From contig JAJXWP010000001.1 of assembly GCA_021781575.1 (NCBI GenBank), positions 175,747 to 239,746 of the forward strand: DNA of 64,000 nt, read 5' to 3'. The position numbers and the translations under genes were made by a program. This stretch comes from Pseudomonadota bacterium. GTDB taxonomy: Bacteria; Pseudomonadota; Alphaproteobacteria; Rhodospirillales; Magnetospirillaceae. A model generated the notes under the pieces. That model saw only the letters and a program-made list of their open reading frames with translations. It had not been told where the DNA came from and searched no databases. Shown here one piece after another: positions 25,901 to 34,069 of the stretch; position 1 is the stretch's first letter, and each line of letters opens with the position of its first letter.

Positions 25901-27752
25901 CGCCCAGGGCGGCCATGGTGAAATCGTGGATCCACACCGCCGGCTCGGCGTCGCGCCTCAGTTCATGGGGCAGCTCCGAGATCACGCGAAAGCCCATATG
26001 CTCGAAGAGCGGCAGCACGTCGGACAAGGCGACCGGCTGGCCGGTACGATAGATCTTGAACCGCAGCTCGTCCTCGGGCGCCTCGACCGGCCGGTAGAGA
26101 TGCAGGCTCACCCCCCCGGTTGCCGCCTCGATCCGGTCGATGTCGAGCAAGGCGGCGCGCGGCGCCGTCACCTCGCGGAACGATAGTGGGAAGCTCTGCC
26201 CCCAGCGCCGGTACAACGCCAGGCCGCGGTCCTCGCCATGGGCTTCGACCAACGCCTCCTGCAGCCGGTCGCTCCACGAGCGAGCCGCCTCGGCCACCCG
26301 GCCTTCCAGCGCGCGCGCGTCGATCTCGGGCAAATTGGCGGGATCGGTCTTGACGATGAAGTGCACCCGCGCCAGCGGGCTGTCGCCGACCTGGGTGTAC
26401 CAGGTGGTCATCCTGCCGGCGCAGGCTTCTTCCAGGATGTCCTGGATCTGCTGGCGCAGCCGGGTGTCGTAGCGGTCGCGGGGGACGAACACCAGCACCG
26501 AGACGAACCGCCTGAATTCATCGCGCCGCAGGAATACTGCCACTTTTTGCCGTTCCTGCAGGCGCAGCATGCCCATCGCGGTATCGAACAGGACGTCCTT
26601 TCCCATCTGGAAAAGCTCGTCGCGCGGGTAGTTCTCGAGAATGGCCTGCAGCGCCTTGCCGTCGTGGCTGGCCGGAGGCAGGCCGGCACGCTCCAGCACA
26701 TGCCGCACCTTGCGGCGCAACAGCGGGATCATCAGCGGGCTCAAGGTATAGGCGGCGTGGGTGAACAGACCGATGATGCCGTACATGCCGATCGCCTTGC
26801 CCGAGGCGTCGAAGCGCTTGATGCCGACGATGTCGAGGGGAACGGCGCGATGGACGGTCGACACGCGGTCGGCCTTGGCCAGCATCAGCAGGTAAGGGCG
26901 CGACAGGAAGACCTGCACCTCGGGCGGCATGGCGCTCGCCAAGCGGCCATTGTCGAACAGCCGCATGCCGGCGCCCTGCATCAGGCCCAGACCGCTGCCC
27001 GGTTCGACGTCGATGCCGCCGGTCTCGTCGAAGCGGAAGCGGCAGGTGCCGAGCAAGGTGAAATGGTCGTCGTAGACCCAGCGGAGGAAATCCCGGGTCT
27101 CTTCCTGCTCGGCGGTATCGATGCCGGGCTGCGGCCGATCCAGCTCGGCGATCAACTCGGCCACCACGCCGCGCATCGGCGCCCAGGATTCGACGGCGGT
27201 CCGCACATCGGCCAACACCTCGGTCAATTCCTCGTTCAGCGCGCGGCAGTCGTCGCCCGCCGGCTGTCGATCGATTTCGATATGCATGAAGCTCTCGACG
27301 CGACCGGCCTCCCCCGGCTGATCCACGAGGTCAACCAGCTTACCCGTTTCGTCGCGCACCACCTGAAGAATGGGATGCAGGATCAGATGGATGGCGATGT
27401 CGTGGCGGTGCAGGACCGCCGTCACCGAGTCGACCAGGAACGGCATGTCGTCGTTGACGATCTCGATGACGCTGTGCGGGCAGTCCCAGCCGCCTTCGTC
27501 GGCGTGCGGCCGATAGATGCGCAGCTTCGGCTTTCCCGGCGGCCGATGGCGGGAGAAGGACAGGAGCGCCATGGCGGCGCCGTACAGCGCCTCCGGTTCA
27601 CGGCGCAAGACGTCCTCCGGCGCGACATTGGCGTAATAGGCGCGCAGCAGCTGTTCGGCCGCCGGGCGGAGCCCCGGCTCAACTCGCTGATGGACCAACG
27701 CCACCGCTTTTTCGACGAAGCTGTCCTTCAGATGATCGATGCGTTGCGCCAT
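22947..27752 (-). CDS. gdhB: NAD-specific glutamate dehydrogenase, large (about 180 kDa) class
   Basis: 1601 residues, the normal length of Bac_GDH (PF05088) enzymes. It oxidatively deaminates L-glutamate to 2-oxoglutarate with NAD in the cytoplasm. N-terminal ACT-like regulatory regions (about 80-400, e.g. VNDDMPFLVDSVTAVLHRHD) precede the catalytic core, which has RGGKVARGGIRWSDRPEDFR, VIVPVGSKGGFVVKRP (catalytic Lys region) and GDMSGDVFGNGML. A long C-terminal helical domain completes it. It stands as a single gene, convergent with the cobalt permease. A very long open frame on the opposite strand here is a codon-bias shadow. Confidence 0.96.
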   Translation of the reverse strand: MAQRIDHLKDSFVEKAVALVHQRVEPGLRPAAEQLLRAYYANVAPEDVLRREPEALYGAAMALLSFSRHRPPGKPKLRIYRPHADEGGWDCPHSVIEIVNDDMPFLVDSVTAVLHRHDIAIHLILHPILQVVRDETGKLVDLVDQPGEAGRVESFMHIEIDRQPAGDDCRALNEELTEVLADVRTAVESWAPMRGVVAELIAELDRPQPGIDTAEQEETRDFLRWVYDDHFTLLGTCRFRFDETGGIDVEPGSGLGLMQGAGMRLFDNGRLASAMPPEVQVFLSRPYLLMLAKADRVSTVHRAVPLDIVGIKRFDASGKAIGMYGIIGLFTHAAYTLSPLMIPLLRRKVRHVLERAGLPPASHDGKALQAILENYPRDELFQMGKDVLFDTAMGMLRLQERQKVAVFLRRDEFRRFVSVLVFVPRDRYDTRLRQQIQDILEEACAGRMTTWYTQVGDSPLARVHFIVKTDPANLPEIDARALEGRVAEAARSWSDRLQEALVEAHGEDRGLALYRRWGQSFPLSFREVTAPRAALLDIDRIEAATGGVSLHLYRPVEAPEDELRFKIYRTGQPVALSDVLPLFEHMGFRVISELPHELRRDAEPAVWIHDFTMAALGGEALDVERLRDRFEEAFRALWQGDAEDDGFNRLVVNAGLSWRQVMLLRAYSKYLRQAGSTFSQSYVERSATANPKVAALLVQLFETRFDPHAPGDGPEQMAAVEQALEAVASADDDRILRRFLNLVECTLRTNYFQTGADGRPKPYLSLKLDSRRVQGLPLPRPMVEIFVYSPRTEGIHLRGGKVARGGIRWSDRPEDFRTEILGLMKAQMVKNAVIVPVGSKGGFVVKRPPKEGGREALLEEGISCYRTLMRGLLDLTDNLAGGQVRPPAQVVRRDGDDPYLVVAADKGTASFSDIANGVAAEYGFWLGDAFASGGSRGYDHKTMAITARGAWESVKRHFREMGRHVQSEDFTVVGVGDMSGDVFGNGMLRSPHIRLLAAFDHRHIFLDPDPDPRISFAERQRLFDLPRSSWADYDPAKISEGGGVFPRDAKTIHLSARVRDLFGLETERLTPTELIRVLLAAPVDLLWFGGIGTYVKAGAETNAEVGDRANDALRIDGGALRCKVVGEGANLAVTQRGRIEAALAGVRLNTDAIDNSAGVDCSDHEVNIKILVDAAVAEGDLTAKQRNELLVAMTDDVAGLVLRDNYLQSQAISIFEAQAPEVLDEQQRFMRLLEQADRLDRDVEFLPADQELARRAHAGIGLTRPEIAVLLAYSKLWLYDSILESDLPDDPLLLDDLIRYFPTALQGPEWRLRMDRHRLRREIIATSATNSMVNRIGGSVVARMTERTGSTPAEVARAYLVVRDGFGLRDIWQQIEALDTSVPAAVQTAMYIEANRLIERGVGWVLAHAARPLDIGRLRAELAPGTAMLLGQPDGVLPADTVAALAARAEEYRAAGVPDELARRVAGLIVLASANDISCIAARVGRPVETVGRLYFLIAARFGMGWLRAAAENLPGGSHWQKLAIDAVIDDLYARQAALTGNVAAAAGDLPADEALASWIDNRRGAVERAEQLLGELKTTGKLDLATLVVASHQFRALSEG

Positions 27753-27887
27753 GGCCGTTTCCGTTTCCCGCTGCAGGCTTGTCGATTTCCCCTTTTAGGC
27801 TAGGGGTTCGCGCCGAATTTACAAGGGGATCGCCTTGAACGGCTTAAGCCCCGTGCTCATGTGGAGAATAAATCCGGAGGATGGGCG

Positions 27888-28415
27888 ATGGAGCAGGATG
27901 GCGCGACGCGGCGCGATTTCCTTTTCTATGCCACGACCGCTACCGGCGTCGTGGGAACCGGACTGGCCCTGTGGCCGTTCATCAGCTTCATGAATCCGGC
28001 TGCCGACACCCGGGCGCTGGCCAGCACCGAAATCGACCTGGCGCCGGTGGCGCTGGGCCAGCGGATCACCGTCAGCTGGCAGGGCAAGCCGGTGTTCATC
28101 GTACACCGGACCGCCGCACAGATTCACCAGGCCGAGGCCGACGACACCTCGCCTGGGCTGCTTGACCCCGAGCGCGACGAAGACCGCGTGCAAAAACCCG
28201 AATGGCTGATCGTCATCGGCATCTGCACCCATCTCGGCTGCATTCCGCAAGGCCAGGCGCCGGGCTCGAATCGCGGCCAATGGGGGGGCTGGTTCTGCCC
28301 CTGCCACGGCTCGCAGTACGATATTTCGGGGCGGGTTCGCCACGGGCCGGCACCGAAGAACCTGGTGGTGCCGAAATATGTCTTCCGCAGCAAGGACACG
28401 GTGAAGATCGGCTGA
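27888..28415 (+). CDS. petA: Ubiquinol-cytochrome c reductase Rieske iron-sulfur subunit
   Basis: 175 residues from the ATG at 27888, which has GGAGG eight bases upstream. A Tat-type N-terminus (TRRDFLFYATTATG) leads into one transmembrane anchor. The Rieske [2Fe-2S] motifs CTHLGC (about 115-120) and CPCHGS (about 140-145) are intact, with the third conserved Rieske region (GPAPKNLVVP). It should carry electrons within the cytochrome bc1 complex on the periplasmic side. Oddly, petB and petC do not follow; a convergent gene begins 4 bp after the stop. It may be a second, orphan Rieske copy. Confidence 0.93.
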   Translation: MEQDGATRRDFLFYATTATGVVGTGLALWPFISFMNPAADTRALASTEIDLAPVALGQRITVSWQGKPVFIVHRTAAQIHQAEADDTSPGLLDPERDEDRVQKPEWLIVIGICTHLGCIPQGQAPGSNRGQWGGWFCPCHGSQYDISGRVRHGPAPKNLVVPKYVFRSKDTVKIG

Positions 28416-28419
28416 GCCG

Positions 28420-28848
28420 CTATTTCAGCACCATCGACTTGATCATCACGTCGTTGATTTTGGCGCCGCAGGACCGTTCCACGCTTTCCATGACGAATTT
28501 CTTGGCGACCTCGGGCCCCTCCTTGGCGTCTTCGAAGGCCTCCCAGCGAAATGACGCTAAATCGCTTTTCAGCGCCTGCATGATCGCTTTCTTCGACGAG
28601 CGAGCGATGGCCAGGTTGTCCTCGTCCTTGGGCAACAGCCACACTTCCAGGTCCAGGGCGCGGTAGCGCCGGTTTTCGTCCACCTCGACGGGAAGATGGA
28701 TACGGGGCAAGGCCAGATAATTCGACGGCACCCTCGCTTCGATCTCGTTCTTCGGCAGAGGCGGACCGGTGTCCTGCCGCGGCTTGGCTTCGGCACCGCA
28801 TGACAGCGCGGCCAGCAGAACTGCGGCGAACACCACGCTGTGTTTCAT
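28420..28848 (-). CDS. Exported FliL-like protein A
   Basis: 142 residues with an N-terminal signal peptide (HSVVFAAVLLAALSCGAEA), possibly a lipoprotein (ALSCGAE). The mature part shows the FliL-like order: a Pro-rich strand (YLALPRIHLPVEVDENRRYR), a strand LDLEVWLLP, a helix with many Ala/Lys (IARSSKKAIMQALKS), and the ending INDVMIKSMVLK. FliL assists the flagellar stator; these proteins have a cleavable signal instead of a membrane anchor. No flagellar genes are next to it. It is divergent from a second, similar protein at 28983. Assigned from pattern only. Confidence 0.55.
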   Translation of the reverse strand: MKHSVVFAAVLLAALSCGAEAKPRQDTGPPLPKNEIEARVPSNYLALPRIHLPVEVDENRRYRALDLEVWLLPKDEDNLAIARSSKKAIMQALKSDLASFRWEAFEDAKEGPEVAKKFVMESVERSCGAKINDVMIKSMVLK

Positions 28849-28982
28849 GTTTCCCTCGTGATCGCCTGATAGTCGCTAATCAATCGACTTGCCAGGATAC
28901 GCCATTCCGATGCCTGTTGTCCGCTCCAAACGATAGGCCTATGATTATGACTTTGTTTACTTTTCCGGGGCGGGCAGGGGTC

Positions 28983-29429
28983 ATGATGAAGTCTTGGTTT
29001 CCCGGCCAGGCCGCCGGTTGGCTGCTGCTGGTCCTGTTCGCCGGATGCCTGATGGCTATGCCCGCAGCCGCCCGCGACGTGCGCCTGGGCGGACAGACGA
29101 CCGGGCCGAACCAGGTCCTGCCGCCCGATACGGTCAAGCTGCCCACCATCGATGCGGCCATCCGCCGTGACGATGGCGGCTGGCACCATGTGACGATCGA
29201 CGCCTGGCTGGCCGCCGGCGATCCGGTGACGGCAAAGCGGCTGGAGGAATTGAAGACGGCCATAGCCGACAAGGTGAAGGAGGTCATCCCGGAGCAGCCG
29301 TTCGAGCAGTTGCGGTCGGCCCATGGCGGATCGACCTACGCCAAAAAGATCATCTCCCAGGCAACCGAGCAGTCGCTGGGCCATCCTTGGCAAGGCGACG
29401 TGCTGATCCGCGAACTGTTGGCTTACTAG
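28983..29429 (+). CDS. Exported FliL-like protein B
   Basis: 148 residues from the first of two adjacent ATGs at 28983 (GGGCAGGGG upstream). Signal peptide LLLVLFAGCLMAMPAAA. The layout matches the divergent partner: a Pro-rich strand (VKLPTIDAAIRRDDGG), a strand HVTIDAWLA, a helix ALKEL-like (KRLEELKTAIADKVKE), and a C-terminal segment GDVLIRELLAY. Each resembles the periplasmic part of FliL. The two genes probably arose by duplication. A palindrome begins at its stop codon. Function uncertain; a role in motility or envelope is a guess. Confidence 0.55.
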   Translation: MMKSWFPGQAAGWLLLVLFAGCLMAMPAAARDVRLGGQTTGPNQVLPPDTVKLPTIDAAIRRDDGGWHHVTIDAWLAAGDPVTAKRLEELKTAIADKVKEVIPEQPFEQLRSAHGGSTYAKKIISQATEQSLGHPWQGDVLIRELLAY

Positions 29430-29456
29430 CATGATGCGATTGCGTCGAATCATGCT
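29428..29456. repeat. Palindromic element at the end of FliL-like protein B
   Basis: AGCATGATGCGA (29428-29439) and TCGAATCATGCT (29445-29456) pair at 11 of 12 positions around a 5-base loop. It begins within the stop codon. There is no T-run, but it could slow transcription or protect the mRNA 3' end; it also looks like a dispersed palindromic repeat. Confidence 0.6.
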
Positions 29457-29483
29457 CTGCAGCCCAAGCCGCTGATATCGCGG

Positions 29484-29508
29484 TGCAGACCATAGGGAAT
29501 ACGGAGAC
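29484..29508 (+). repeat. Dispersed 25-bp repeat, copy 2
   Basis: 24/25 identical to 6914-6938 (begins TGCAGACCATAGGGAAT). It lies between two genes whose 3' ends converge. Confidence 0.6.
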
Positions 29509-29514
29509 GGGCTG

Positions 29515-31047
29515 CTAGATCGGGCGGAAGGCGATCGCCGCCATATCGTCGCGCCGTGGTTCTTCACCGCGATAGTCTTCCAGGGTGCTGAGGATGCCTT
29601 CGATCTGCTCGGCCAAGGGCCGATCCCGGCAGTCGGCCAGCAGGCGAGCCAGCCGCCCGCGCCCGAACAGCCGGCGCGGTTGGCCGCCCATATGGTCCGC
29701 AATGCCGTCGGTGAACAAATAGAAGCCCATGCCCGGTTCGACCGCGATGGTATGATTTTCGAAGGGCGGGCGGGCCGGCAAGGTGCGATAGCCGAGGCTG
29801 GAGCGATTGCCCTTGATCGTCACGATTTGCCCGGCGGCGGAATAGAACAGCGGGATATTGGCGCCCGCATAGGTCACCGTTCGGGTATCGGGATCCCACA
29901 GGCAGACCGCCGCGTCCAGGCCGTCGTCGGAGATGCTGCCCGGCTGGTTCTGCCGCAGCCTGCAGCGCACCAGGGAATCAATTCCCTCGAGGATCGAGCC
30001 TGGATCGGCGGTTTCGCCTCCCGTCAGGAACTGTTCGAGCGCCGCTGCCACGACCATGGTCATGAATGCCCCCGGCACGCCGTGTCCGGTGCAATCGGCG
30101 ATGAACACCAGAGACCGCCGCCCCAACGGTTGCAGCCAACAATAGTCACCGCCCACCAGTTGCAGCGGCTCCCAGTGCATGTGCAGCTCGGCCAAGCGGT
30201 CGGCCAGCGCCTTCGGATCCGGCAGCAAACCGTCCTGGATGCGCCGCGCATAGCCGATGCTTTCCAAGATCAGGCGGTTGGCCTGCTCCAACTGGGCCAG
30301 AAGCCGCTTGGCCTCGTCGCCGGAACGCAGGCCGTCGACCATGCGATTGAAGGCTTGCAGGGCGCGGCCCATTTCGTCGTCGCTGGTAAGATCGACCGTG
30401 GTCCAGACATTCCGCTCGACCCGTCCCATGGCCTCGAGCATGGCCTTGAGAGGCTTCAGGATCAGCCGGCGTGTCATGGTGTGGACGGTGCCGAACACCA
30501 CCAGCAGCAGAACGACGATGGCGCCGAGGCCGATCACCGCGCTACGGCGGGCGGTATCCTTCAGTTCGGCCTTCGACATCACCAGCTGGAACCGGCCAAG
30601 GGCGGTGCCGCCCATGGGGTCGGGAACCGGCAGTGAGACCGCGATCGTTCCGCCCGCCGCCGTCGGCCGGTGGCCCCGCTCGTCCAAAAGGGCGCCCTGT
30701 TCGTCGTCCAGGCGGGCGTAGACGAAGGCCGGGTCGCTGGCCAGGGCGGCGATCTGCGCCCGGTAGACCGCATGATCGGTGGTCCACAGCGGCCGCTCGA
30801 TAGCCTGGACGGTCAGCGACGCGAGCAGTCTGGTGCGCGTTTCCAGCGCCGTCAGCTTGGTGTGGTATTCCAGCCAACCGACGGCGGCCTGAGTGGCCAT
30901 GACCGCCAGCACCATGACGGGGAAAGTGGCGGCAAACAATTTGACCGCCAGGCTGCGGCCGGCTCCGTCGCCGGCCGGAAGAGTCCGGGCGCCGATCGTC
31001 GCCGTTTCACTCGGGCCGGGCGGGTACATCGGCTGATCAGCCGGCAA
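29515..31047 (-). CDS. SiaA-like membrane PP2C/SpoIIE phosphatase with HAMP domain
   Basis: 510 residues. A first transmembrane helix at about 35-58, a periplasmic sensor (about 60-165), a second helix at about 168-190, HAMP to about 245, a short coiled coil, then a SpoIIE/PP2C phosphatase (about 285-508). Metal-binding motifs: LQLVGGDYCW, VFIADCTGHGVPGA, YLFTDGIADHMGG and RRDDMAAIAF. In the Sia pathway such a phosphatase dephosphorylates SiaC. It overlaps the upstream binding-protein gene by 11 bp, so both are made together, and the binding protein may tune the sensor. Confidence 0.85.
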   Translation of the reverse strand: MPADQPMYPPGPSETATIGARTLPAGDGAGRSLAVKLFAATFPVMVLAVMATQAAVGWLEYHTKLTALETRTRLLASLTVQAIERPLWTTDHAVYRAQIAALASDPAFVYARLDDEQGALLDERGHRPTAAGGTIAVSLPVPDPMGGTALGRFQLVMSKAELKDTARRSAVIGLGAIVVLLLVVFGTVHTMTRRLILKPLKAMLEAMGRVERNVWTTVDLTSDDEMGRALQAFNRMVDGLRSGDEAKRLLAQLEQANRLILESIGYARRIQDGLLPDPKALADRLAELHMHWEPLQLVGGDYCWLQPLGRRSLVFIADCTGHGVPGAFMTMVVAAALEQFLTGGETADPGSILEGIDSLVRCRLRQNQPGSISDDGLDAAVCLWDPDTRTVTYAGANIPLFYSAAGQIVTIKGNRSSLGYRTLPARPPFENHTIAVEPGMGFYLFTDGIADHMGGQPRRLFGRGRLARLLADCRDRPLAEQIEGILSTLEDYRGEEPRRDDMAAIAFRPI

Positions 31048-31801
31048 TACCCGAGGCTCGCCACAGCCTGCCCAAAGTTCCGTCGGCCTCCATCTCGGTC
31101 AGCAGCTGGTTCATTTCGGCGACGCCAACCGGCCCGCCACGGCGCATGAGGACCGACAGATCGTATTTCTGGTCGTAGCGCTCCGAGATCAGCAGCTTCG
31201 CCGCCGCATCCGGATGCCGCTTGAGATAGCGGAACAGATAGTGGTCGGTGACCATGGCGAGGTCGGCACGCCCTTTCAGAATCATGCCGATGCAGCCGGC
31301 GTTGTCGTTGACCAGCGTCATGTTGAATTTGCGGGTGAGAACCTCGGGATCGGAGCTGAAGCCGGCGAAGCCGAAATGGTAGCCGAGGATGCCGACGACC
31401 CGCCTGCCGGTGAAGTCGTCGAAATAAGACTGCGTCCGCCCCGGCATTGCCAGGGCGATGTAAAGATCGCCACCCTTCAGAATGACCTGGGAGGTTTCCA
31501 CCGGCAGACCTTTCTGCCGCCATTCCCAGTCGGGATTTTCGAACAGGACCAGGTCGAACTTGTGATCTTCGAAATCCTTGTAGCGCCGGCGCGGCGAGGT
31601 GGGGACGAAGCGGAATTCGTAGCGGTCCTGGTGGCGGTTCATTTCGGCGATCAGATCGACGGCGAGGCCCGACGGCTTGCCGTCGTCGCCGAATTCGACA
31701 TAAGGCTCGAACTGGTAGCCGCCGACATTGACGACCTCGCGCGCCCAGCAGGTTCCGCCCAGCATCAGCGCCGTAATCAATGCCAAGGCGCGAATTATCA
31801 T
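31037..31801 (-). CDS. Periplasmic solute-binding protein (SBP_bac_3), probable sensor for the Sia phosphatase
   Basis: 254 residues from the ATG at 31801; the frame continues upstream but without signal-peptide features. Signal peptide MIIRALALITALMLGGTCWA. The mature domain follows the amino-acid/peptide-type SBP_bac_3 pattern (VNVGGYQFEPYVEFGDDGKP, SGLAVDLIAEMN, FDLVLFENPDW, GRRVVGILGYHFGF). No permease or ATPase gene accompanies it. It overlaps the phosphatase gene, so it likely delivers a ligand signal rather than feeding a transporter. Ligand unknown. Confidence 0.82.
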   Translation of the reverse strand: MIIRALALITALMLGGTCWAREVVNVGGYQFEPYVEFGDDGKPSGLAVDLIAEMNRHQDRYEFRFVPTSPRRRYKDFEDHKFDLVLFENPDWEWRQKGLPVETSQVILKGGDLYIALAMPGRTQSYFDDFTGRRVVGILGYHFGFAGFSSDPEVLTRKFNMTLVNDNAGCIGMILKGRADLAMVTDHYLFRYLKRHPDAAAKLLISERYDQKYDLSVLMRRGGPVGVAEMNQLLTEMEADGTLGRLWRASGIAG

Positions 31802-31971
31802 CGTCCCGACTCCGCGAGCTTTTTCCCTCTGTGGCGAGACTATGCACCAGCCGGGGGCGCCGAAGGAAGTGCCGGCATGCGTCACGATTCGTCACCGAAT
31901 GCGATGAAAAGCCGTTTGACCCGGTCGGCCCGATGTTATCCTCTGGCCGCATTCGCCATCGAGGGGACGTC

Positions 31972-32685
31972 ATGGCGCGCATTGCCGTCGTGGATGATGA
32001 AGAAGAGCTTCGACGTGATCTGGTCGAATTTCTGTCCGGCTGCGGCCACCAGGTGAGGGGCTGCGCCGACGGCGCCGCCCTGGCCGGCGCGATGGCCGAA
32101 CAGCCGTTCGACATCGTCATCCTCGACGTCAATCTGCCCGGTGAGGACGGGTTCACCATCGCGGGGCGGCTGCGCGAACGCACCGAGGTCGGGATCATCA
32201 TGCTGAGCGCCCGGAGCTTGAGCGTCGACAAGGTGGTAGGCCTGGAAAAAGGGGCCGACGTCTATTGCGTCAAACCGGTCGACCTTAGGGAATTGGAGGC
32301 CCAGCTGCGTACGCTCGCCCGCCGGCTGAAGCTGTCGGCCGTGCCGCCGCCACCGCCGGCCGCCGCCCAGCCGCCACTGCCGCACTGGCGATACGACGAT
32401 TTCGCCTGGACGCTGGCCGCTCCCGAAGGTGGCTTGCTCAAGCTGACCGGCATCGAGCGGGTGTTCGTCTCGTTACTGACCGCCCGTCCCGGCGAGCCCG
32501 TCCCGCGCAAGGATATCTTTCAGGCCTTGGGCAAGCGCGATTGGCATGGCGAGGACCGCTCCATCGATTCCATGGTACGCCGCTTGCGAACCAAAGCGCA
32601 GGCCGCTTTCGGCCGGCCGCTGCCGGTGGAGGCGGTGCATGGGGTCGGCTACGTATTCACTGCTCCCGTCGCCGACCGCCCATGA
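31972..32685 (+). CDS. OmpR-family response regulator
   Basis: 237 residues from the ATG at 31972. Receiver domain 1-115 (AVVDDEEELRRDL; phospho-acceptor Asp in VILDVNLPGEDG; CVKPVD with Lys). A Pro/Ala linker (PPPPPAAAQPP) and a winged-helix DNA-binding domain (RKDIFQALGKRDW, SIDSMVRRLRTKAQ, VHGVGYVF) follow. First gene of the rightward operon, divergent from the binding protein/phosphatase. Its stop overlaps the ATG of the next gene (ATGA). Confidence 0.92.
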   Translation: MARIAVVDDEEELRRDLVEFLSGCGHQVRGCADGAALAGAMAEQPFDIVILDVNLPGEDGFTIAGRLRERTEVGIIMLSARSLSVDKVVGLEKGADVYCVKPVDLRELEAQLRTLARRLKLSAVPPPPPAAAQPPLPHWRYDDFAWTLAAPEGGLLKLTGIERVFVSLLTARPGEPVPRKDIFQALGKRDWHGEDRSIDSMVRRLRTKAQAAFGRPLPVEAVHGVGYVFTAPVADRP

Positions 32686-34052
32686 CCGCGGAAAAGCGCA
32701 AGCTCAACCTTCGCCGCACAATCCGGGCCGAGCCCCCGCCCGCGGCGCAGGGCCCACCCTGGCCGGTGCTGGTGGTTGACGACGACCCCGACGTCCACCG
32801 GATGACCGAGGTGCTGCTGCGGGATTTCGTGTTCGACGGCCGGGGGTTCGAGACCGTTGGCGCGACCTCGGCGGCGGAAGCCATGGAGGCCCTGCGTCGG
32901 CGACCGGACGTTCCGGTGGCGCTGCTGGATGTGGTGATGGAGACCCCCGACGCCGGCCTCGGGCTGGTGCGCCACATCCGCCAGACGCTGGGCGACCGGC
33001 GCATGCGCATCATCCTGCGCACCGGTCAGCCGGGCGACGCGCCCGAGCGCGAGGTCATGCTCGCCTACGACATCAACGACTACAAGAGCAAGACCGAACT
33101 CACCGCTCAGCGGCTGTTCACCACCCTGGTTGCGGCACTCAGGGCATGGCGGGACATCGCCACCATCGACGGGCTGAATCGCCGGCTGGTGGAACTGAAT
33201 GCCTCGCTGGAGACAAAGGTGCAGGAGCGCACCGCCGAACTGGCGGCGGCGCTGGAACGCGAGACCGAGGCCAAGCGCCAGCAGCGCCAGTTCCTGTCGA
33301 TGGTCTCGCACGAATTCCGCACGCCGCTGGCGATCATCGATTCGGCCACCCAGATGCTTCTGCTGCGCGGCGCCGCGGCGGAGGACTCGGCGCGGCGCCG
33401 TCTGGAGTCCATCCGCGGCGGAGTGCAGCGCCTTTTGCGCCTGATCGAATCCTGCCTCGCCGACGAGCAACTGGAACGCGGCGCCCTGCAGCTCAACCGG
33501 AGCCGGTTCGATCTGGCCTGCGCCCTCGCCTCGGTGATCGCCGCTCAGCAGGCGGCCAGCGGCGGCCGCGACTTCCGCGTCGACGCTCCGGCGTCGTTGC
33601 CGACCGTCGGCGACCCCGAGCTGTTGTCGCTGGCGTTGAACAACCTGGTCGGCAACGCGGTGAAATATTCACCCGAGGGAACGCCGGTGGACATTCACCT
33701 GCAGGCCGAGGGCAATGAGTTGCGCGTGATCGTCGCCGACGCCGGCATCGGTATTCCGGAAGACGATATCCCGCGGATTTTCGAGCGCTTCCACCGCGCC
33801 ATGAACGCCCGTGGGATCGCCGGGACGGGCATTGGCTTGCATTTGGTGCGGCAAATCGTCGAGCTGCACGGGGGCACCGTCCGGGTGGATAGCGGCGTCG
33901 GCCGAGGCTCGCGCTTCGTCGTCAGGCTGCCTTGTGTTGAGACGCTGACGGATGGCCAGAACACCGGCGGTCAACGTCTCGCCGCGGTTCAATCGGTTGG
34001 AGGGCCGATTGATCTGGTGGTTGCTTCGCAAGCGGCAGGATCAGAGCATTAG
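32682..34052 (+). CDS. Receiver-histidine kinase protein
   Basis: 456 residues. An N-terminal receiver (about 28-150; VLVVDDDPDVHRMTEVLLRD, LLDVVMETPDAGLGLVRHIR, LRTGQPGDAPE, DINDYKSKTELT) of the type found with DUF3369 proteins, a coiled coil (about 180-205), HisKA with phospho-His in FLSMVSHEFRTPLAI, and HATPase_c (NLVGNAVKYSPEG, DAGIGIPEDD, GTGIGLHLVRQI). No transmembrane segment, so cytoplasmic. It may phosphorylate the OmpR regulator next to it, or be controlled by SiaC. Confidence 0.9.
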   Translation: MTAEKRKLNLRRTIRAEPPPAAQGPPWPVLVVDDDPDVHRMTEVLLRDFVFDGRGFETVGATSAAEAMEALRRRPDVPVALLDVVMETPDAGLGLVRHIRQTLGDRRMRIILRTGQPGDAPEREVMLAYDINDYKSKTELTAQRLFTTLVAALRAWRDIATIDGLNRRLVELNASLETKVQERTAELAAALERETEAKRQQRQFLSMVSHEFRTPLAIIDSATQMLLLRGAAAEDSARRRLESIRGGVQRLLRLIESCLADEQLERGALQLNRSRFDLACALASVIAAQQAASGGRDFRVDAPASLPTVGDPELLSLALNNLVGNAVKYSPEGTPVDIHLQAEGNELRVIVADAGIGIPEDDIPRIFERFHRAMNARGIAGTGIGLHLVRQIVELHGGTVRVDSGVGRGSRFVVRLPCVETLTDGQNTGGQRLAAVQSVGGPIDLVVASQAAGSEH

Positions 34053-34069
34053 TGGGGAGGGCACCAGCG

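Noticed and set aside
22974..26186. Very long open frame (over 1000 codons) on the plus strand opposite the glutamate dehydrogenase
   Set aside because: It is Gln/Arg/Gly/His-rich, has no family motif and mirrors the codon bias of the gdhB gene on the other strand. Such antisense frames are common in GC-rich genomes.
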